Below are positions 24,799 through 36,894 of a stretch of 64,000 bases of DNA, in pieces (position 1 is the first letter of the stretch; each line of letters begins with the position of its first letter). The stretch is from Himantopus leucocephalus (Eukaryota; Chordata; Aves; Charadriiformes; Recurvirostridae), in NCBI GenBank assembly GCA_003993805.1, contig RSEF01000005.1, positions 37,411,689 through 37,475,688 of the forward strand. The letters are read 5' to 3'. The notes under the pieces are model-generated. The model saw only the letters and a program-made list of their open reading frames with translations, was not told the DNA's origin and made no database searches. Position numbers and translations under genes: made by a program.

Positions 24799-27700
24799 GA
24801 ATGCTCTCAGATATTCAGAAATCTGTAGATAAGTAACTCGAGAGGCCTAAGTTCAGAGTAGTGCAGTGCTGATAATTTGTACCATTGCAGTTTACCTGTT
24901 TATTGTACCTTGGTCTAATTTTTGTAGGTTGGTTTGGAGTTTGTTTGTTTGTTTTTTGTGAACTGCAACAATGATAATAGATGCCCCCTGGAATGTCTCC
25001 ATCTGAAGAGTGATGCTTTGTTTTGAATTTAGAAATAAAATTTAGGCCTTGATTTAATTTTGGGTAATAAACTGGTGGTCTTCAGAGTATTGTTATTAAT
25101 AGGAGAAATTTAGTAAACTTAATAAGAACTAAGAGGTTTGAACTTCTGTTTTTAAACACAGTTTTGCATTCATTTGTAATATGAAGTTGGGCGGTCAGTT
25201 GTTTTCTCTTTTTTTATGAATTGATTGCTTTGCTTTTGTATGCAAAGAATTATATAGGCTACATAACTATTTTAGCGATCATAGTTGGCCATCATACTAA
25301 TCAAATCTGAAATGAACAGTGGTTGGGGTAATCCATTCTCATCCTCCATTTACCTAGCATGACTAATCACCGTACCACTTAAACTGTATTCCTTTTCACT
25401 CAGACTATCACTATTGAAGACATTTCAGGGCATTATCCTTTACTGTCTTGTTATTGCTTGATTGAGTTTATTTCCTGATAAGCAATCTGAATCTTTTTTT
25501 CCTAGTGTTGGCTGGTACTTGCAGAATTGTACCAGGGAGCATTGTATTTACCCTTACTTATAAATAAGACTTCATGTATGATTATTTAATTAAGATTACC
25601 AGCATTTGTAAAAGCAAGAATATTGGCATGTTAGTAAAGAGATAAGGACACGTTAAGCGTCTAGGACCTCAACAGACTTTGGTGAATTGAACTTGTTGAT
25701 GACATTGGTACACTCTGTATCTGGTTTATTTTCTAAAAAGGGTTTTGATTTGAAGAGAAGATTTCTTATGCTTGTTTAAGTGAAAAAGATACCTCTTGGT
25801 AAATATTGAATAAGAAGTAACAACATTACCTTAAGCTACATCAACATTAGATACTTTTTTTTTTTTTTTACTGCTTCTTGAGGTGAAAATGGTTGAATTG
25901 TTATTCTGGTATGTTTTGGGTAGAGCTGTAATTACTGTTGTGCTGATAAGTCTTGGAATTCGGATACCATACTAAATACTTGCCAATGCCAAGTTTTGGT
26001 TCTCAAAAAGTGTGAAGTGATGGATGGCTCGGTATAAAAACTTACTGTCAGCAGTAACCTGAATCCAGAGCGCTAAATTCCTTGGCATCATGGTCTTTGA
26101 TATTTGAAATTGCTGTGCATTCAAAAGTCGTCCTACAAACCATTTCAGTGATATCTAATGTGTTTGAATTTACTTTGTGATCCACTGTAGAGGTCACAGT
26201 AACTTTCTGTTGGTGTATTCATATACCCTGCAAGCAGGCTAGACTGTGATGACCTTTTTTTCAGGTGGACATTTCTTCACTTGGCCAACTAATTTACAAA
26301 CTCTATCACAGGACTATGGTAATTGAAACTAACCCTTGAAAAATATTGGTCCATAAACTGTTGCATGTAGACAACATCACAGAGTGAGTAAAGGACTGTG
26401 GGAAAACACTCTTACTTTTCCTGTTGGCATTGTTTGCCGCTGCTTAAATAGTTGTTGGTCATGAGTAATTTTGCAGTCTTTCAGACAACATTTCTGCTTC
26501 AGCCATGGTAGGCCTGCAGATGGTAAACATTTCTAGTTTCAGAAAGCATTTTTGAAACATAGTCAGAAATACTCAGAGTATTTATCTGTAAGTAATTTTC
26601 TTGGCTATGGACCCATCTACAAGTTCCTGTGCAGCCACAATTATTAAATAATGATAGGCGGTTAACTGTTTTAGTATTTATTAGTTGCTAATAATATGGC
26701 ATTCTATGCTAATGTTTAGAATTCAGCTCAGAAGACTTTGAAGGACATGTATTTGAAAATAGGGTGTTCTCTGTCCTCTTAATGCTTCTGGTTGATATTG
26801 TGGGGGCCTGTCTTTGAGCTTTCTCTTGTGGCACCGTGCATTGCAAAATGGCTGGTGTCCCCCTCCCTCAAGCCTCAAATGCATTCTCGCAGGCAGAGAC
26901 ACTTTCCTCTCAGTTTGTCTGCTCTTCCACATCCTCCTCTTCAGAGTCCCATAGTCTGTTACCTCCAGTACAACAATCTGCTCTGCTCTCCTAGCTGTGG
27001 ACGCAGAGGAGTGCCACAGCTAGGAGGTAAGGGCGGGGAGTGTGACTTTCCTGCTGTCTTCTCTTTCAAGTGATAGAGTTCAGCTGTGCAGCCAGGCCAG
27101 AGTTAGTGCAGGATTGATAGCCTGCTACCTAATGATTTTGATGTTGTTTGTTACCACGAGTTGGGAATTCCAGTATTATTGTGGTATTGGTACATTGCTT
27201 ATTGCTGAACCTTTTTTTGTCCAGAAGAAAGTTTACTAAAGCTTAGATATTTTCAATTAGCTGTATTATTCCCAAAGCAAAGTGGAATTACTAAGAATAT
27301 AATCATAAGTGACAAAACAAAAACCTCTGCCATACCTTCTTGATGTTATGTTTAGCACATATACAGCATGGTGCTGCATCTTGCTTGAAAATGACACCTT
27401 TCCTTAGTTAAAAGCAGCTTACATCATGATCCAGTGCAAGTGCCTGAAGTTCCTTTCCTTTTCTGCATCTTAATATATGCATCACCCAGCCTGGCATTCA
27501 AAGTCTGGGTTTTGTGTGGATGCAAACTGAAAAAGTTCTGTGGAAGAGAGTTCATTTTTTGGTTATTTTGTAGCAGTATTCCTGCAGTAAAATCAACACT
27601 TAGCAAGGTTATACTAATAATTTGTATCCTAGTTGAGAATTCACAATCTTCAAATACAATTATGCTTTCAATTTCTGATTTGTTGCAGTCTGCCAGGTCT

Positions 27701-28233
27701 TTTAATTTAGAAATGCTGTACTACAGCTTAAAAGGGTTTTGAGATAGGCTAGTTTTTTCGAGTAATAAAATATATATACATGTATTTAGACATACATTAA
27801 TTTTATATATTTTGTACTTACTGACTACACCAGCTTCATCTTACAAAACTATATTCTAGATACTTTAGAATTCCAAATTCTTCTACAAGTGATCAGTGAT
27901 TTTTATATCTCCCATTTTGTGTGTTATGAGACACCGTATTAACTTTTTTCAGAAGAGCCTTCTACAACCTAGATATTGTTAAAATACCAAGTTGCACTGA
28001 TGAAATCACAGTCACTTAAGAATAACTGTGCCCTCTCTGTCCCAAGTATTAATAGCTGTGCTTACAGGATTTAAACCCTCTAAGTTTAGAGAAAGACCAG
28101 CTTGAGCTCTTTGTTCTGTTTATGGGTTTAAAATGAGGAAAACAATCTTCATGCATACGTGAAGTGTTGTACCTTCTCTGATTGCTGCTTCTTAGTTTTG
28201 AAATTATTAATGAATCTTACTTTTTGTTTTCAG

Positions 28234-28340
28234 ATCCCTCAGGGAAGGACTTACTGAAGGACACTGTTTAAATGTGTGACATTACTGCAGGAAGATCACA
28301 GCAGGATAATCATCTTGCTTTGCACCTTGTTTTCCGAAGG
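28234..28340 (+). other. ARHGAP5: ARHGAP5 5' UTR exon 2 (predicted)
   Basis: This 107-base exon is bounded by a strong acceptor (TTTTTGTTTTCAG) and a strong donor (AGG|GTAAGT at 28341). It contains the end of uORF1 and the first 23 codons of uORF2. The uORF2 frame stays open to the donor and continues into exon 3. It lies about 4 kb upstream of the coding exon. The call is inferred from splice signals. Confidence 0.6.
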
Positions 28341-30412
28341 GTAAGTTTGGACTTTAGGTCTTCATAATCTTGTGTTTAAGGGCGAAGGTGGCTGAATAAG
28401 TACAAGACGATACATCTTATTTTCGTTATAACTACATTTGGAAATGTAAAAGCCTGTAGAGACAAGGTCCTATGGTGTGACTGTGGAAGGTCAGAGATTC
28501 TTCCTGCAGTGATGTCATACGCTTTGTGTCTTCTGTAGTTCTTTAAAATTTTTCTGTTTAAACATAGAAACTCTCTATTATTTTCAGCTAGAAGACTGAA
28601 TTTAGTTGGGAAAATCGAACAACCCCTTCTTAGAATCTGTAACAAAGGCGAAGGGGGTCAATGAATTGGAGTGTTTTCAATTTGTTATAACAGAATTAGG
28701 CAAATTGAAGTAAGATAATTGAACTAACCATGAATTTCCAGTGTGTATATTTTAAAACTACACAACTAAAAAGTACCTATAAATTAGTGGTATACTGAAA
28801 AAAAAAATCTTCCATTTGGGGAGCAATTTAATAATGATTACATATTAAATGTGAAGCCATTATAATGTCAGGTTTTTAGCAGGTTTATTACTTAATTAAC
28901 ATAGATTTCATTCTGTGACTTTGCTTCGTACAATGAGTGCAAAGTAGAAACTGTACAAAAATGAAAAGAAAACCACACTGGTTTGAAATATATTTTGTGA
29001 TTCAGCTCCCACTATGGTGAAAATCTTCTGTGTCAGAAATTTTGTGAGAGACCAATGTGTTTGTTTTCCCTTTGTCAGTGTCCCGTTTCACCTTACTTGT
29101 ACTTACTTAAAAAATGTATTGATTTTACAAAACACTTATTGCTGGAGGAGGAAGGACCTTTGCTATGTGAGGATGTAGAGTATCTGAAAATATTGATTGT
29201 TTCTTATAAACTAGTTGCAAATTGACATCATTTTCCTGATTAAATGAAATAATTCTGTGGATGAAGATTTTTGTGTTCTAGTTTAGTCCGTGTCAAATCT
29301 GTATTGTGCTGTGGCAAACAGAAAACATTTTATAGTGGAAGTGCTGACTAAACTTCTCATTCTAATAGTTTGAATGATGCTACTATGATAAGCTTTGCTT
29401 TAGAAAGAAAACACTGGGTTTATTTGTAGTAATATAAACACTGCTTGTGAAGGATTTACTTTTGCCAAGTATTTTTATTCCCAGAGCCATTTTCTGTTAG
29501 CTCTAAATTCTGTTTTTTAAGAATATAAAACCACAATGGAAACAGTAACAAGCAAAATTTAAATTACAAGTTCTCTTTCTGAATGTGAATTTGAACTGAT
29601 TTAAACAAAAAAAGAAAAATTGTTCCTAAAACATGGAATAAAACTTTCAGTTCTTGCATTATAAAAACTCTCAAGTGTAAAGATGGACCTGAGTTTACTT
29701 TCCTTTTCATTTTGTAAAAAAAATGGATACTCTTTTATAAAAAAGATGCTTTCCTTGACTATGATTTCTATAACTGAAAGCTGTTTTTATGTATGTGGTT
29801 TTTATTTTCTATTTTGGTCAATTAATTTCATTACAGATATTGCTATGTAAATACTACGTTTCTGATCAGAATGTTGGTTTTCTGTTTCTAGGTGTTAGTA
29901 AGTTGGAAAGCTCTGTTGGCCAGACATTGGTTCTATACAAGATATTAAAGGTTTCAATATTTTTATCTTGTATTGCAACTTTTAGTGATACAAATACTTC
30001 TTTTACTGCTGCATGTCTTCAAACTCAGATATGTTTTAGCAGTCGTGAATTAGTTTTGCAGATTTTTAGAGCTTTTTGAGTGACAGACCCTAAACATTTT
30101 TTTTAAACTAAAAGAAGGTACTGCAGTACCGTTCTCAACAAATTGTTGCTAAGAATGACAATATACATAACAAATAAAGCTGAAATATTGAGACTAAAAT
30201 TTCAGTATTGATGCTTGTTATACTTTTTCCCTTGTGTAAGGGGTATTTACAGGTTTATTTACATACATTTATGTTTCTATTTTGTACTCCACAAATGTAA
30301 AACCAAATATATTAGGCACAGTAATCTGTACCTTTCATTTATAGTGTCATGTGATAGCTGCCTTTTTACTAAGAAAATAAGAAAAGTGTTTTTATCAAAA
30401 TATTTTCACAAG

Positions 30413-31412
30413 ATTATAGAACAGCGTAGGTTGGAAGGGACCTCTGGAGGCCATCTTGTCTGCCCTTCCTGCTCAAGCAGGTTGCCCAGGACCATGTCCT
30501 GGTGACTTTTGAATATGTCCAGTGAAGGAGCTTTTACAACCTCTCTGGGCAACCTGTGTCAGTGCACCCTCACAATAAAAAAGTTTTTCCTGATGTTCAT
30601 ATGGCACCTCCTGTGTTTCAATCTGTGCTTGTTGCCTCTTGTCCTGTTGCTGGGCACCACTGAAAATAGTCTGGCTCTGCCTTCTTTGCATCTTTCCTCC
30701 TAATATTTGTACACATTGGTAAGATCGCCCCTGAGCCTTCTCTTCCCCAGCCTTTACAGTCCCAGGTCTCCCAGCCTTTCTTTATATTAGAGATGCTTTA
30801 GTCCCTTCATCAGCTTAGTGGCCCTTTGCTGGGCTCTCCAGAAGCTTCGTGTCTCTCTTGTACTGTAGAACTGGACACAGTGCATCAGGTGTGGCCTCAC
30901 CACCGCTGTGTAGAGGGGAAGGCTCACCTACCTTGATCTGCTGGCAATACTTTGTCTAATGCTGCGCAGAGTACCATTAGCCTTGTTTGCCAGAAGTGCA
31001 CAATCCTGGCTTGTGTTCAGCTTGCTGTCCACTGGCATCCCCAGGTCCTTTTCTGTAAAGCTGCATTCCGGCCAGTTGGCTCCCAGCATATACTGGTACA
31101 CAGGGTTGTTCCTCCCTGCGTGCAGGACTTTGCAGTGCACAAGGTTCCTGTCAGCCCATGTCTTCGACCTGTCGAGCTCTCCCTAAATGGCAGCAGAACC
31201 CTCTGGTGTGTCAGCTACTTCTCCCAATTTTGTCATCAGCAAACTTGCTGAGGGTACACTCTACCCTATCATCCAAGTCATTAATGAAGATGTTGATCAG
31301 TGTTGGACCCAGTATTGGCCTCTGGAGTACACTGCTAGTTACTGACCCCCAGCTAGATTTCACGCCACTGATCACAACCTGTTGGGCTCAGTCATTCAGC
31401 TATTCAGTTTTT
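30413..31412 (-). mobile_element. CR1 LINE 3' fragment, about 1 kb (antisense)
   Basis: It begins on + with the CR1 terminal sequence (AGGTTGGAAGGGACCTCT) and runs through the characteristic antisense CR1 3' region. Landmarks include CTTGTCCTGTTGCTGGGCAC near 30640, TGCGTGCAGGACTTTGCA near 31117, and a stretch ending in CACTGATCACAACCTGTTG near 31366. This is the reverse-transcriptase C-terminus and 3' UTR of CR1, 5'-truncated, with a decayed reading frame. It lies in intron 2. Confidence 0.95.
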
Positions 31413-32114
31413 TGTTTTCCTCATAATGTAATTGTTTCTAAAACAGTAAATATCTTTCCATTTGCAGTGTGTATGTAAGCAAAGTCTTCTAATTAGTAAC
31501 TGAGAGTTAGTGGTAATTGTTATACTTGATGACCGCTTCAATAAAGTCACTGGAACCTTGTAACAATTCTGTGGAAGTTTGAGTGTAGATATAGTAGCTT
31601 TTGTTTATACTTACTAAAAGTTTTTGGCTTTTTCCTAGGGACAGAAGGAATGATACTACATTGTAATCTTAAAATCTTAGACATTAGTCTCACTTTTCTG
31701 TACCTAGTATCTGTATGGCGGTATTTGTATTTTTCTGTAGAGTTCAGGTTACAAACTTAAAAGCATTGTACTGTTAGTATACAAATAAGGTAGTTTACAT
31801 CTGCAGATAGGTAGTGGCTGAGCCACATTGCCAACTTCCTGGTTTTACAGGTTCTTATTTTGAAAGTTTCTTTACTGAAACGTAAAACCAAACCTACAAA
31901 TGCACACAAAAGTGCTGTTATTCACACAGGTGACCATGCTATCTAGTGGAAGTATGAGTGTGAATAGAAGCATGTGGATGTGAATGTTGGGTTTAGAGTT
32001 TTTGTGTTGTATTTATTGTAGTGGAAAATGCTTCTCATGCCTGGTACTCATAAGCTGTAAAGGAGAACAGTAATCTAGGGCTTTGGGTGTGGGTTTTTTT
32101 TTTTAAGTATGCTG

Positions 32115-32136
32115 ATCACCTATCAAAATAGGTGAT
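32115..32136. repeat. Short hairpin in intron 2
   Basis: ATCACCTAT and ATAGGTGAT form a 9-bp perfect stem with a CAAA loop, about 230 bases upstream of the exon 3 acceptor. It may be chance. Confidence 0.5.
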
Positions 32137-32361
32137 GAACAATTATTAAACGGTGCCTAAAAATGGTTTATTTTTAAATTTATAATATAAATAGCATTAA
32201 CAGGAATTATGTTTAAGATCTCATTTAAAGTTGTACAGTTTTCATATATGTAAGAAACAATTTCAGGGTGAGCAAGCAAAAGTGCTTTTTAAAATTTCTT
32301 TTCTGTCATGAATATTAGAAATACATGCAAGCTTTAAAATTTTTTCCTTTGTTTTCTTTAG

Positions 32362-32537
32362 GAAGATGATCCTCCTCATCCTGGTTTTCTGAGGTTCTCT
32401 TGATGACAAGCTGAAGCAGGAACAACTGAAAGCTATTTCTGGAACCCTGGATATACAACTTAAATTTCTAAGAACCTTTCCAGAATGAAAACCACCTACA
32501 GTTACCTTGATAATTGCAAAAGGATGAGAGGAAAGTT
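32362..32537 (+). other. ARHGAP5: ARHGAP5 5' UTR part of exon 3
   Basis: The exon begins after TTTCTTTAG at 32361 and has 176 bases of leader before the coding start. ATGs here are at 32366 (8-codon frame ending 32392), 32403 (three codons, MTS), and 32485 with an in-frame ATG at 32524. These are set out under the uORF entries. Confidence 0.7.
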
Positions 32538-32541
32538 ATGA
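32485..32541 (+). promoter_or_regulatory. uORF4 (18 codons) ending inside the ARHGAP5 start
   Basis: ATG at 32485 has A at -3 and reads 18 codons, with a second in-frame ATG at 32524, to TGA at 32539-32541. The stop lies inside the tandem main start ATGATG (32538-32543). It overlaps the first main ATG by two bases and the second by one (TGATG). This geometry permits termination-reinitiation at the main start. It lies wholly within exon 3, so it does not depend on the splice predictions. Confidence 0.7.
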
Positions 32542-35500
32542 TGGCAAAAAACAAAGAGCCACGTCCCCCATCTTATGCTATTAGTATTGTTGGACTGTCT
32601 GGAACTGAAAAGGACAAAGGTAATTGTGGAGTTGGAAAGTCGTGTTTGTGCAATAGATTCGTTCGTTCAAAAGCAGATGAATATTATCCTGAGCATACCT
32701 CTGTGCTTAGCACAATTGACTTTGGAGGAAGAGTTGTTAACAATGATCACTTTCTGTACTGGGGTGACGTAACACAAAGTGGCGAGGATGGAATTGAGTG
32801 CAGAATTCATGTAATTGAACAGACTGAGTTCATTGATGATCAGACTTTCTTGCCTCATCGGAGTACGAATTTACAACCATATATAAAACGTGCAGCTGCC
32901 TCCAAACTGCAGTCAGCAGAAAAACTAATGTACATTTGCACAGATCAGCTAGGCTTGGAGCAAGACTTTGAGCAAAAACAAATGCCTGAAGGGAAATTAA
33001 GCATAGATGGTTTTTTATTGTGCATTGATGTAAGCCAAGGATGCAATAGGAAGTTTGATGATCAACTTAAATTTGTGAATAATCTCTATATCCAGCTCTC
33101 AAAATCTAAAAAACCCATAATAATCGCAGCAACGAAATGTGATGAATGTGTGGATCATTACCTGCGAGAGGTTCAGGCCTTTGCTTCAAATAAGAAGAAC
33201 CTTGTGGTAGTGGAAACGTCGGCAAGATTCAACGTCAACGTTGAAACATGTTTTACTGCACTGGTACAAATGATGGATAAAACTCGTGGTAAACCGAAAA
33301 TAATCCCCTATCTGGATGCCTATAAAACTCAAAGACAGCTAGTTGTTACAGCAACGGATAAGTTTGAAAAACTTGTCCAAACTGTGAGAGACTATCATGC
33401 AACTTGGAAAACCGTTAGTAATAAACTGAAAAACCACCCTGATTATGAAGAGTACATAAATTTGGAAGGAACAAAAAAGGCCAAAAATACATTTTCAAAA
33501 CACATAGAGCAGCTTAAGCAGGAACATATTAGAAAAAGAAAAGAGGAATACATTAATGCATTGCCAAGAGCTCTTAATACTCTGCTGTCAAATCTTGATG
33601 AGATTGAACACTTGAGCTGGTCAGAAGCCTTGAAATTAATGGAGAAAAGGCCTGACTTCCAGTCCTGTTTTGTAGTGCTTGAAAAAACACCCTGGGATGA
33701 AACTGACCATATAGATAAAGTGAATGACAGAAGGATTCCATTTGACCTTCTCACCACGCTAGAAGCGGAAAAAGTTTATCAAAACCATGTGCAGCATCTT
33801 ATATCTGAAAAAAGGAGGGTTGAAATGAAGGAGAAATTCAAAAAAACTCTTGAGAAAATCCAGTTCATTTCACCCGGACAGCCATGGGAAGAAGTTATAT
33901 GTTTTGTGGTGGAGGACGAAGCATTCAAATACATTACTGATGCAGATAGTAAGGAAGTGTATGGTAGGCATCAGAGGGAGATTGTTGAAAAAGCCAAAGA
34001 GGAGTTTCAGGAAATGCTTTTTGAACATTCAGAGCTGTTTTATGACCTGGATCTTAATGCAACACCAAGTTCAGATAAAATGAGTGAAATTCATGCAGTT
34101 CTGAGTGAAGAACCTAGATACAAAGCTTTGCAGAAACTTGCACCTGATAGAGAATCTCTTCTGCTTAAACACATAGGATTTGTTTATCACCCAACTAAAG
34201 AAACTTGTCTCAGTGGCCAAAATTGCACGGACATTAAAGTAGAGCAGTTACTTGCCAACAGTCTTCTGCAACTAGACCATGGCCGCTCAAATTTATACCA
34301 TGATAGTGCCAACATTGACAAAGTCAATCTTTTCATTTTAGGCAAAGATGGCCTTGCACAAGAATTGGCAAATGAAATTCGGACACAATCCACTGATGAT
34401 GAATATGCATTAGATGGAAAAATATATGAACTAGATCTTAGGCCAGTTGATGCAAAATCCCCGTACCTGTTGACTCAGTTGTGGACCTCAGCCTTCAAAC
34501 CACATGGTTGTTTCTGTGTTTTTAACTCTATTGAATCACTGAATTTTATTGGGGAGTGCATTGCAAAAATAAGGGCTGAAGCAGCTCAGATAAGGAGAGA
34601 CAAGTATATGGCTAATCTTCCATTTACGTTAATACTGGCTAACCAGAGGGATAGTGTTGGCAAGAACCTACCTATTCTGAGACATCAGGGACAGCAATTG
34701 GCCAACAAATTACAATGTCCTTTTGTAGATGTGCCTGCCGGTACATATCCACGTAAATTTAATGAGACCCAAATAAAACAAGCTCTGAGGGGAGTACTGG
34801 AAGCAGTTAAACACAATTTTGATGTTGTAAGTCCAGTTCCCACCATTAAAGATCTGTCAGAAGCTGACTTAAGAATCGTCATGTGTGCCATGTGTGGTGA
34901 TCCATTTAGCGTGGATCTTATTCTTTCACCCTTCCTTGACTCTCACTCCTGTAGTGCTGCTCAGGCTGGCCAGAATAATTCTTTGATGCTTGATAAAATA
35001 ATAGGTGAAAAGAGGCGTCGAATACAGATAACTATATTATCATATCATTCTTCAATTGGTGTAAGGAAAGATGAACTTGTTCATGGATATATACTGGTCT
35101 ATTCTGCGAAGCGGAAGGCATCCATGGGAATGCTTCGGGCATTTCTTTCTGAAGTTCAGGATACGATTCCTGTTCAGTTAGTGGCTGTTACTGATAGTCA
35201 GGCAGACTTCTTTGAGAATGAAGCGATCAAGGAGCTCATGACTGAAGGGGAACACATAGCAACAGAGATTACTGCTAAGTTTACAGCTTTATATTCATTA
35301 TCTCAATATCATCGTCAAACTGAGGTTTTCACATTGTTCTTCAGTGACGTATTAGAGAAGAAAAACATGATTGAAAGTTCTTATATGTCAGACAGCACAA
35401 GGGAAACAACGCATACAAGTGAAGATGTTTTTCCGAGATCTCCCAGAGGAAGTTCCCTTGACTATAATTATCCAGATTCAGAGGATGATACTGAAGGACC

Positions 35501-36260
35501 ACCACCTTACAGTCCAATTGGTGATGATGTAAGGTTACTCCCAGCTCCTAGTGACCGTTCAAAGTACCGATTGGATTTGGAAGGAAATGAGTATCCTATT
35601 CACAGTACACCACTGAATTGTCACGACCATGAACGCAACCATAAAGTGCCTCCTCCAATAAAACCGAAACCACTTGTTCCAAGAACAAATGTGAAAAAGC
35701 TGGATCCTAACCTCCTGAAAACAATTGAGGCAGGTATTGGCAAAAACCCCAGGAAACAACCTTCTCGAGTGCCTGCGGCACCACCAGAAGATATAGACCA
35801 ATCTGACAACTATGCTGAACCTATTGACACTATTTTCAAACATAAAGGCTTTGCAGATGATATCTATGCGGTTCCAGATGATAGTCAGAATCGTATTATC
35901 AAAGTTCGAAACTCAATTGTTATGAATACCCAAGGTGAGGAAGAAAATGGATTTTCTGATAGAATATCCAAAAGTCATGGGGAAAGAAGGCCTTCAAAAT
36001 ACAAATATAAGTCTAAGACTCTGTTCAGCAAAGCTAAGTCTTACTACAGGAGAACACATTCAGATGCAAGCGATGATGAGGCTTTCACCACCTCTAAAAC
36101 TAAAAGAAAAGGAAGACATCGTGGAAGTGAAGAAGACCCACTTCTTTCACCTGTTGAAACGTGGAAGGGTGGCATAGATAACCCTGCTATTACATCGGAT
36201 CAAGAATTGGATGATAAAAAAACGAAAAAGAAAATCCACAAACCAAAAGAAGATAAGAAG
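32538..36260 (+). CDS. ARHGAP5: ARHGAP5 (p190-B RhoGAP), giant first coding exon
   Basis: This encodes residues 1-1241 of p190-B, a GTPase-activating protein that switches off RhoA and shapes the actin cytoskeleton and cell adhesion. I start at ATG 32538 because the known family begins MMAKNKEPRPPSY. Domains in order: an N-terminal GTPase-like fold with P-loop GNCGVGKS (28-35), TKCD (199-202) and ETSAR (226-230); four FF domains (about 265-550); two pseudoGTPase domains (about 590-765 and 780-950); a PPPYSP element near 988; a proline-rich PPPIKPKP near 1037; tyrosine motifs NYAEP (Tyr1092) and IYAVP (Tyr1110), which resemble the RasGAP SH2-docking sites of p190 proteins; and a basic, serine-rich stretch (about 1150-1197) before the GAP domain. 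One huge exon for most of the protein is typical of this gene. The donor AAG|GTAAGT follows Lys1241. The frame is intact. Confidence 0.98.
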
Positions 36261-36582
36261 GTAAGTCAATTGATTTAAATGTTGTTTACAACTTCTGGTG
36301 CATTGTGGGAATGGAAGAGTCAACGTACGCAAGAATTGCCCCCTATTTTGAAACGGGTGCTTTAAAATTTTGATGTAGCATTGTTTGATTTTGGTCCAAA
36401 TTTCTACGAAACTTGCTTGGAACTAGCAAACCTGAGGGAATGAGATGGCTTGTCTACCTCATCATCTGTTCAGTAAGTTTCAGTTCTTTTCTCTGTATGT
36501 ACATGCGCAGTCTCCCTTCCATATGAGTAAGTGAAGGCAGAATCTTGTCCACAGATCTGTCTTTGTCGATAACAGCTCCCCC

Positions 36583-36615
36583 CCCCCCCANCCCCCCCCC
36601 CCAAAAAAAAAAAAA
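36583..36615 (+). repeat. Poly-C then poly-A tract with an N at 36591
   Basis: About 20 C residues with a single N, followed by 13 A residues. It is a low-complexity assembly join. Confidence 0.9.
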
Positions 36616-36888
36616 CAAACAAAAAAACAACAAAACCAACCAACTGCTTTATGAGTTCTTGGGTAGAACTGGTTCTTTCAGTTCTGGCTGTTGGAATGAA
36701 GTTTAGGGCTGGTGAATGAAAGGGGTGGTTTCTTTTTAATTCTCAATTGTCTACCTGGAACTTTAAAACAACAGCACGGAAAGGAAACTTTGTATAGAGG
36801 TTTTACTGACTGCCGCATTTTCCTAGTGCGGGCAAGCAAGTAATCAAATTGAAAGCTGTGCTACCTGTACAATTCTCTATTCAAACTA

Positions 36889-36894
36889 AATAAA
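36889..36894 (+). terminator. Candidate intronic polyadenylation signal (AATAAA)
   Basis: AATAAA lies about 610 bases after the in-frame intron 3 stop codon (36276-36278), with a GTGTGGGTTT downstream element near 36915. If used, it would give a p190-B form that ends at about residue 1246 without the RhoGAP domain. The hexamer is common in AT-rich introns, so this is only a candidate. Confidence 0.25.

Larger units (their letters stand above)
20704..28233 (+). other. ARHGAP5: ARHGAP5 intron 1
   Basis: The intron runs from GTGAGG at 20704 to TTTTGTTTTCAG ending at 28233. It begins inside the CpG island with GGCCC pentamer repeats (20735-20757) and a poly-C tract with an N (20918). A second GC-rich island lies at 23210-23465. 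The remainder is AT-rich with no recognisable exon or large transposon. Confidence 0.6.
20655..28271 (+). promoter_or_regulatory. uORF1 (28 codons, spans exons 1-2)
   Basis: ATG at 20655 is the first ATG in the predicted leader (G at -3, C at +4, moderate context). Sixteen codons plus one base lie in exon 1 up to 20703. Joined to exon 2 at 28234 the frame continues to TAA at 28269-28271, and the very next triplet is the ATG of uORF2, in the same frame. No similarity to a known peptide is recognised. The reading depends on the exon 1 donor being correct. Confidence 0.4.
28341..32361 (+). other. ARHGAP5: ARHGAP5 intron 2
   Basis: The intron runs from GTAAGT at 28341 to TTTGTTTTCTTTAG ending at 32361. 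It contains a 1-kb antisense CR1 and a short hairpin (32115-32136). The rest is AT-rich with nothing recognisable. Confidence 0.65.
28272..32403 (+). promoter_or_regulatory. uORF2 (36 codons, spans exons 2-3)
   Basis: ATG at 28272 directly follows the uORF1 stop. It reads 23 codons to the exon 2 donor (28340), joins in phase 0 to exon 3 at 32362, and stops at TGA 32401-32403 after 36 amino acids. The last base of that TGA is the A of the next ATG (TGATG), which opens the three-codon uORF3 (32403-32414). The context is weak (T at -3). Peptide function is unknown. Confidence 0.5.

Noticed and set aside
30473..31478. Several 60-100-codon frames in intron 2
   Set aside because: They fall inside the antisense CR1 element and are shadows or decayed pieces of it.
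32514..32537. Eight extra N-terminal residues before MMAKNKEP
   Set aside because: The upstream 'start' is TTG, and the known family begins at the tandem ATG (32538). The earlier codons are 5' UTR.
36261..36278. VSQLI as the true C-terminus of the protein
   Set aside because: A consensus donor AAG|GTAAGT precedes it, and the expected next residues are found in frame at 49124. It is intron sequence unless the intron is retained.
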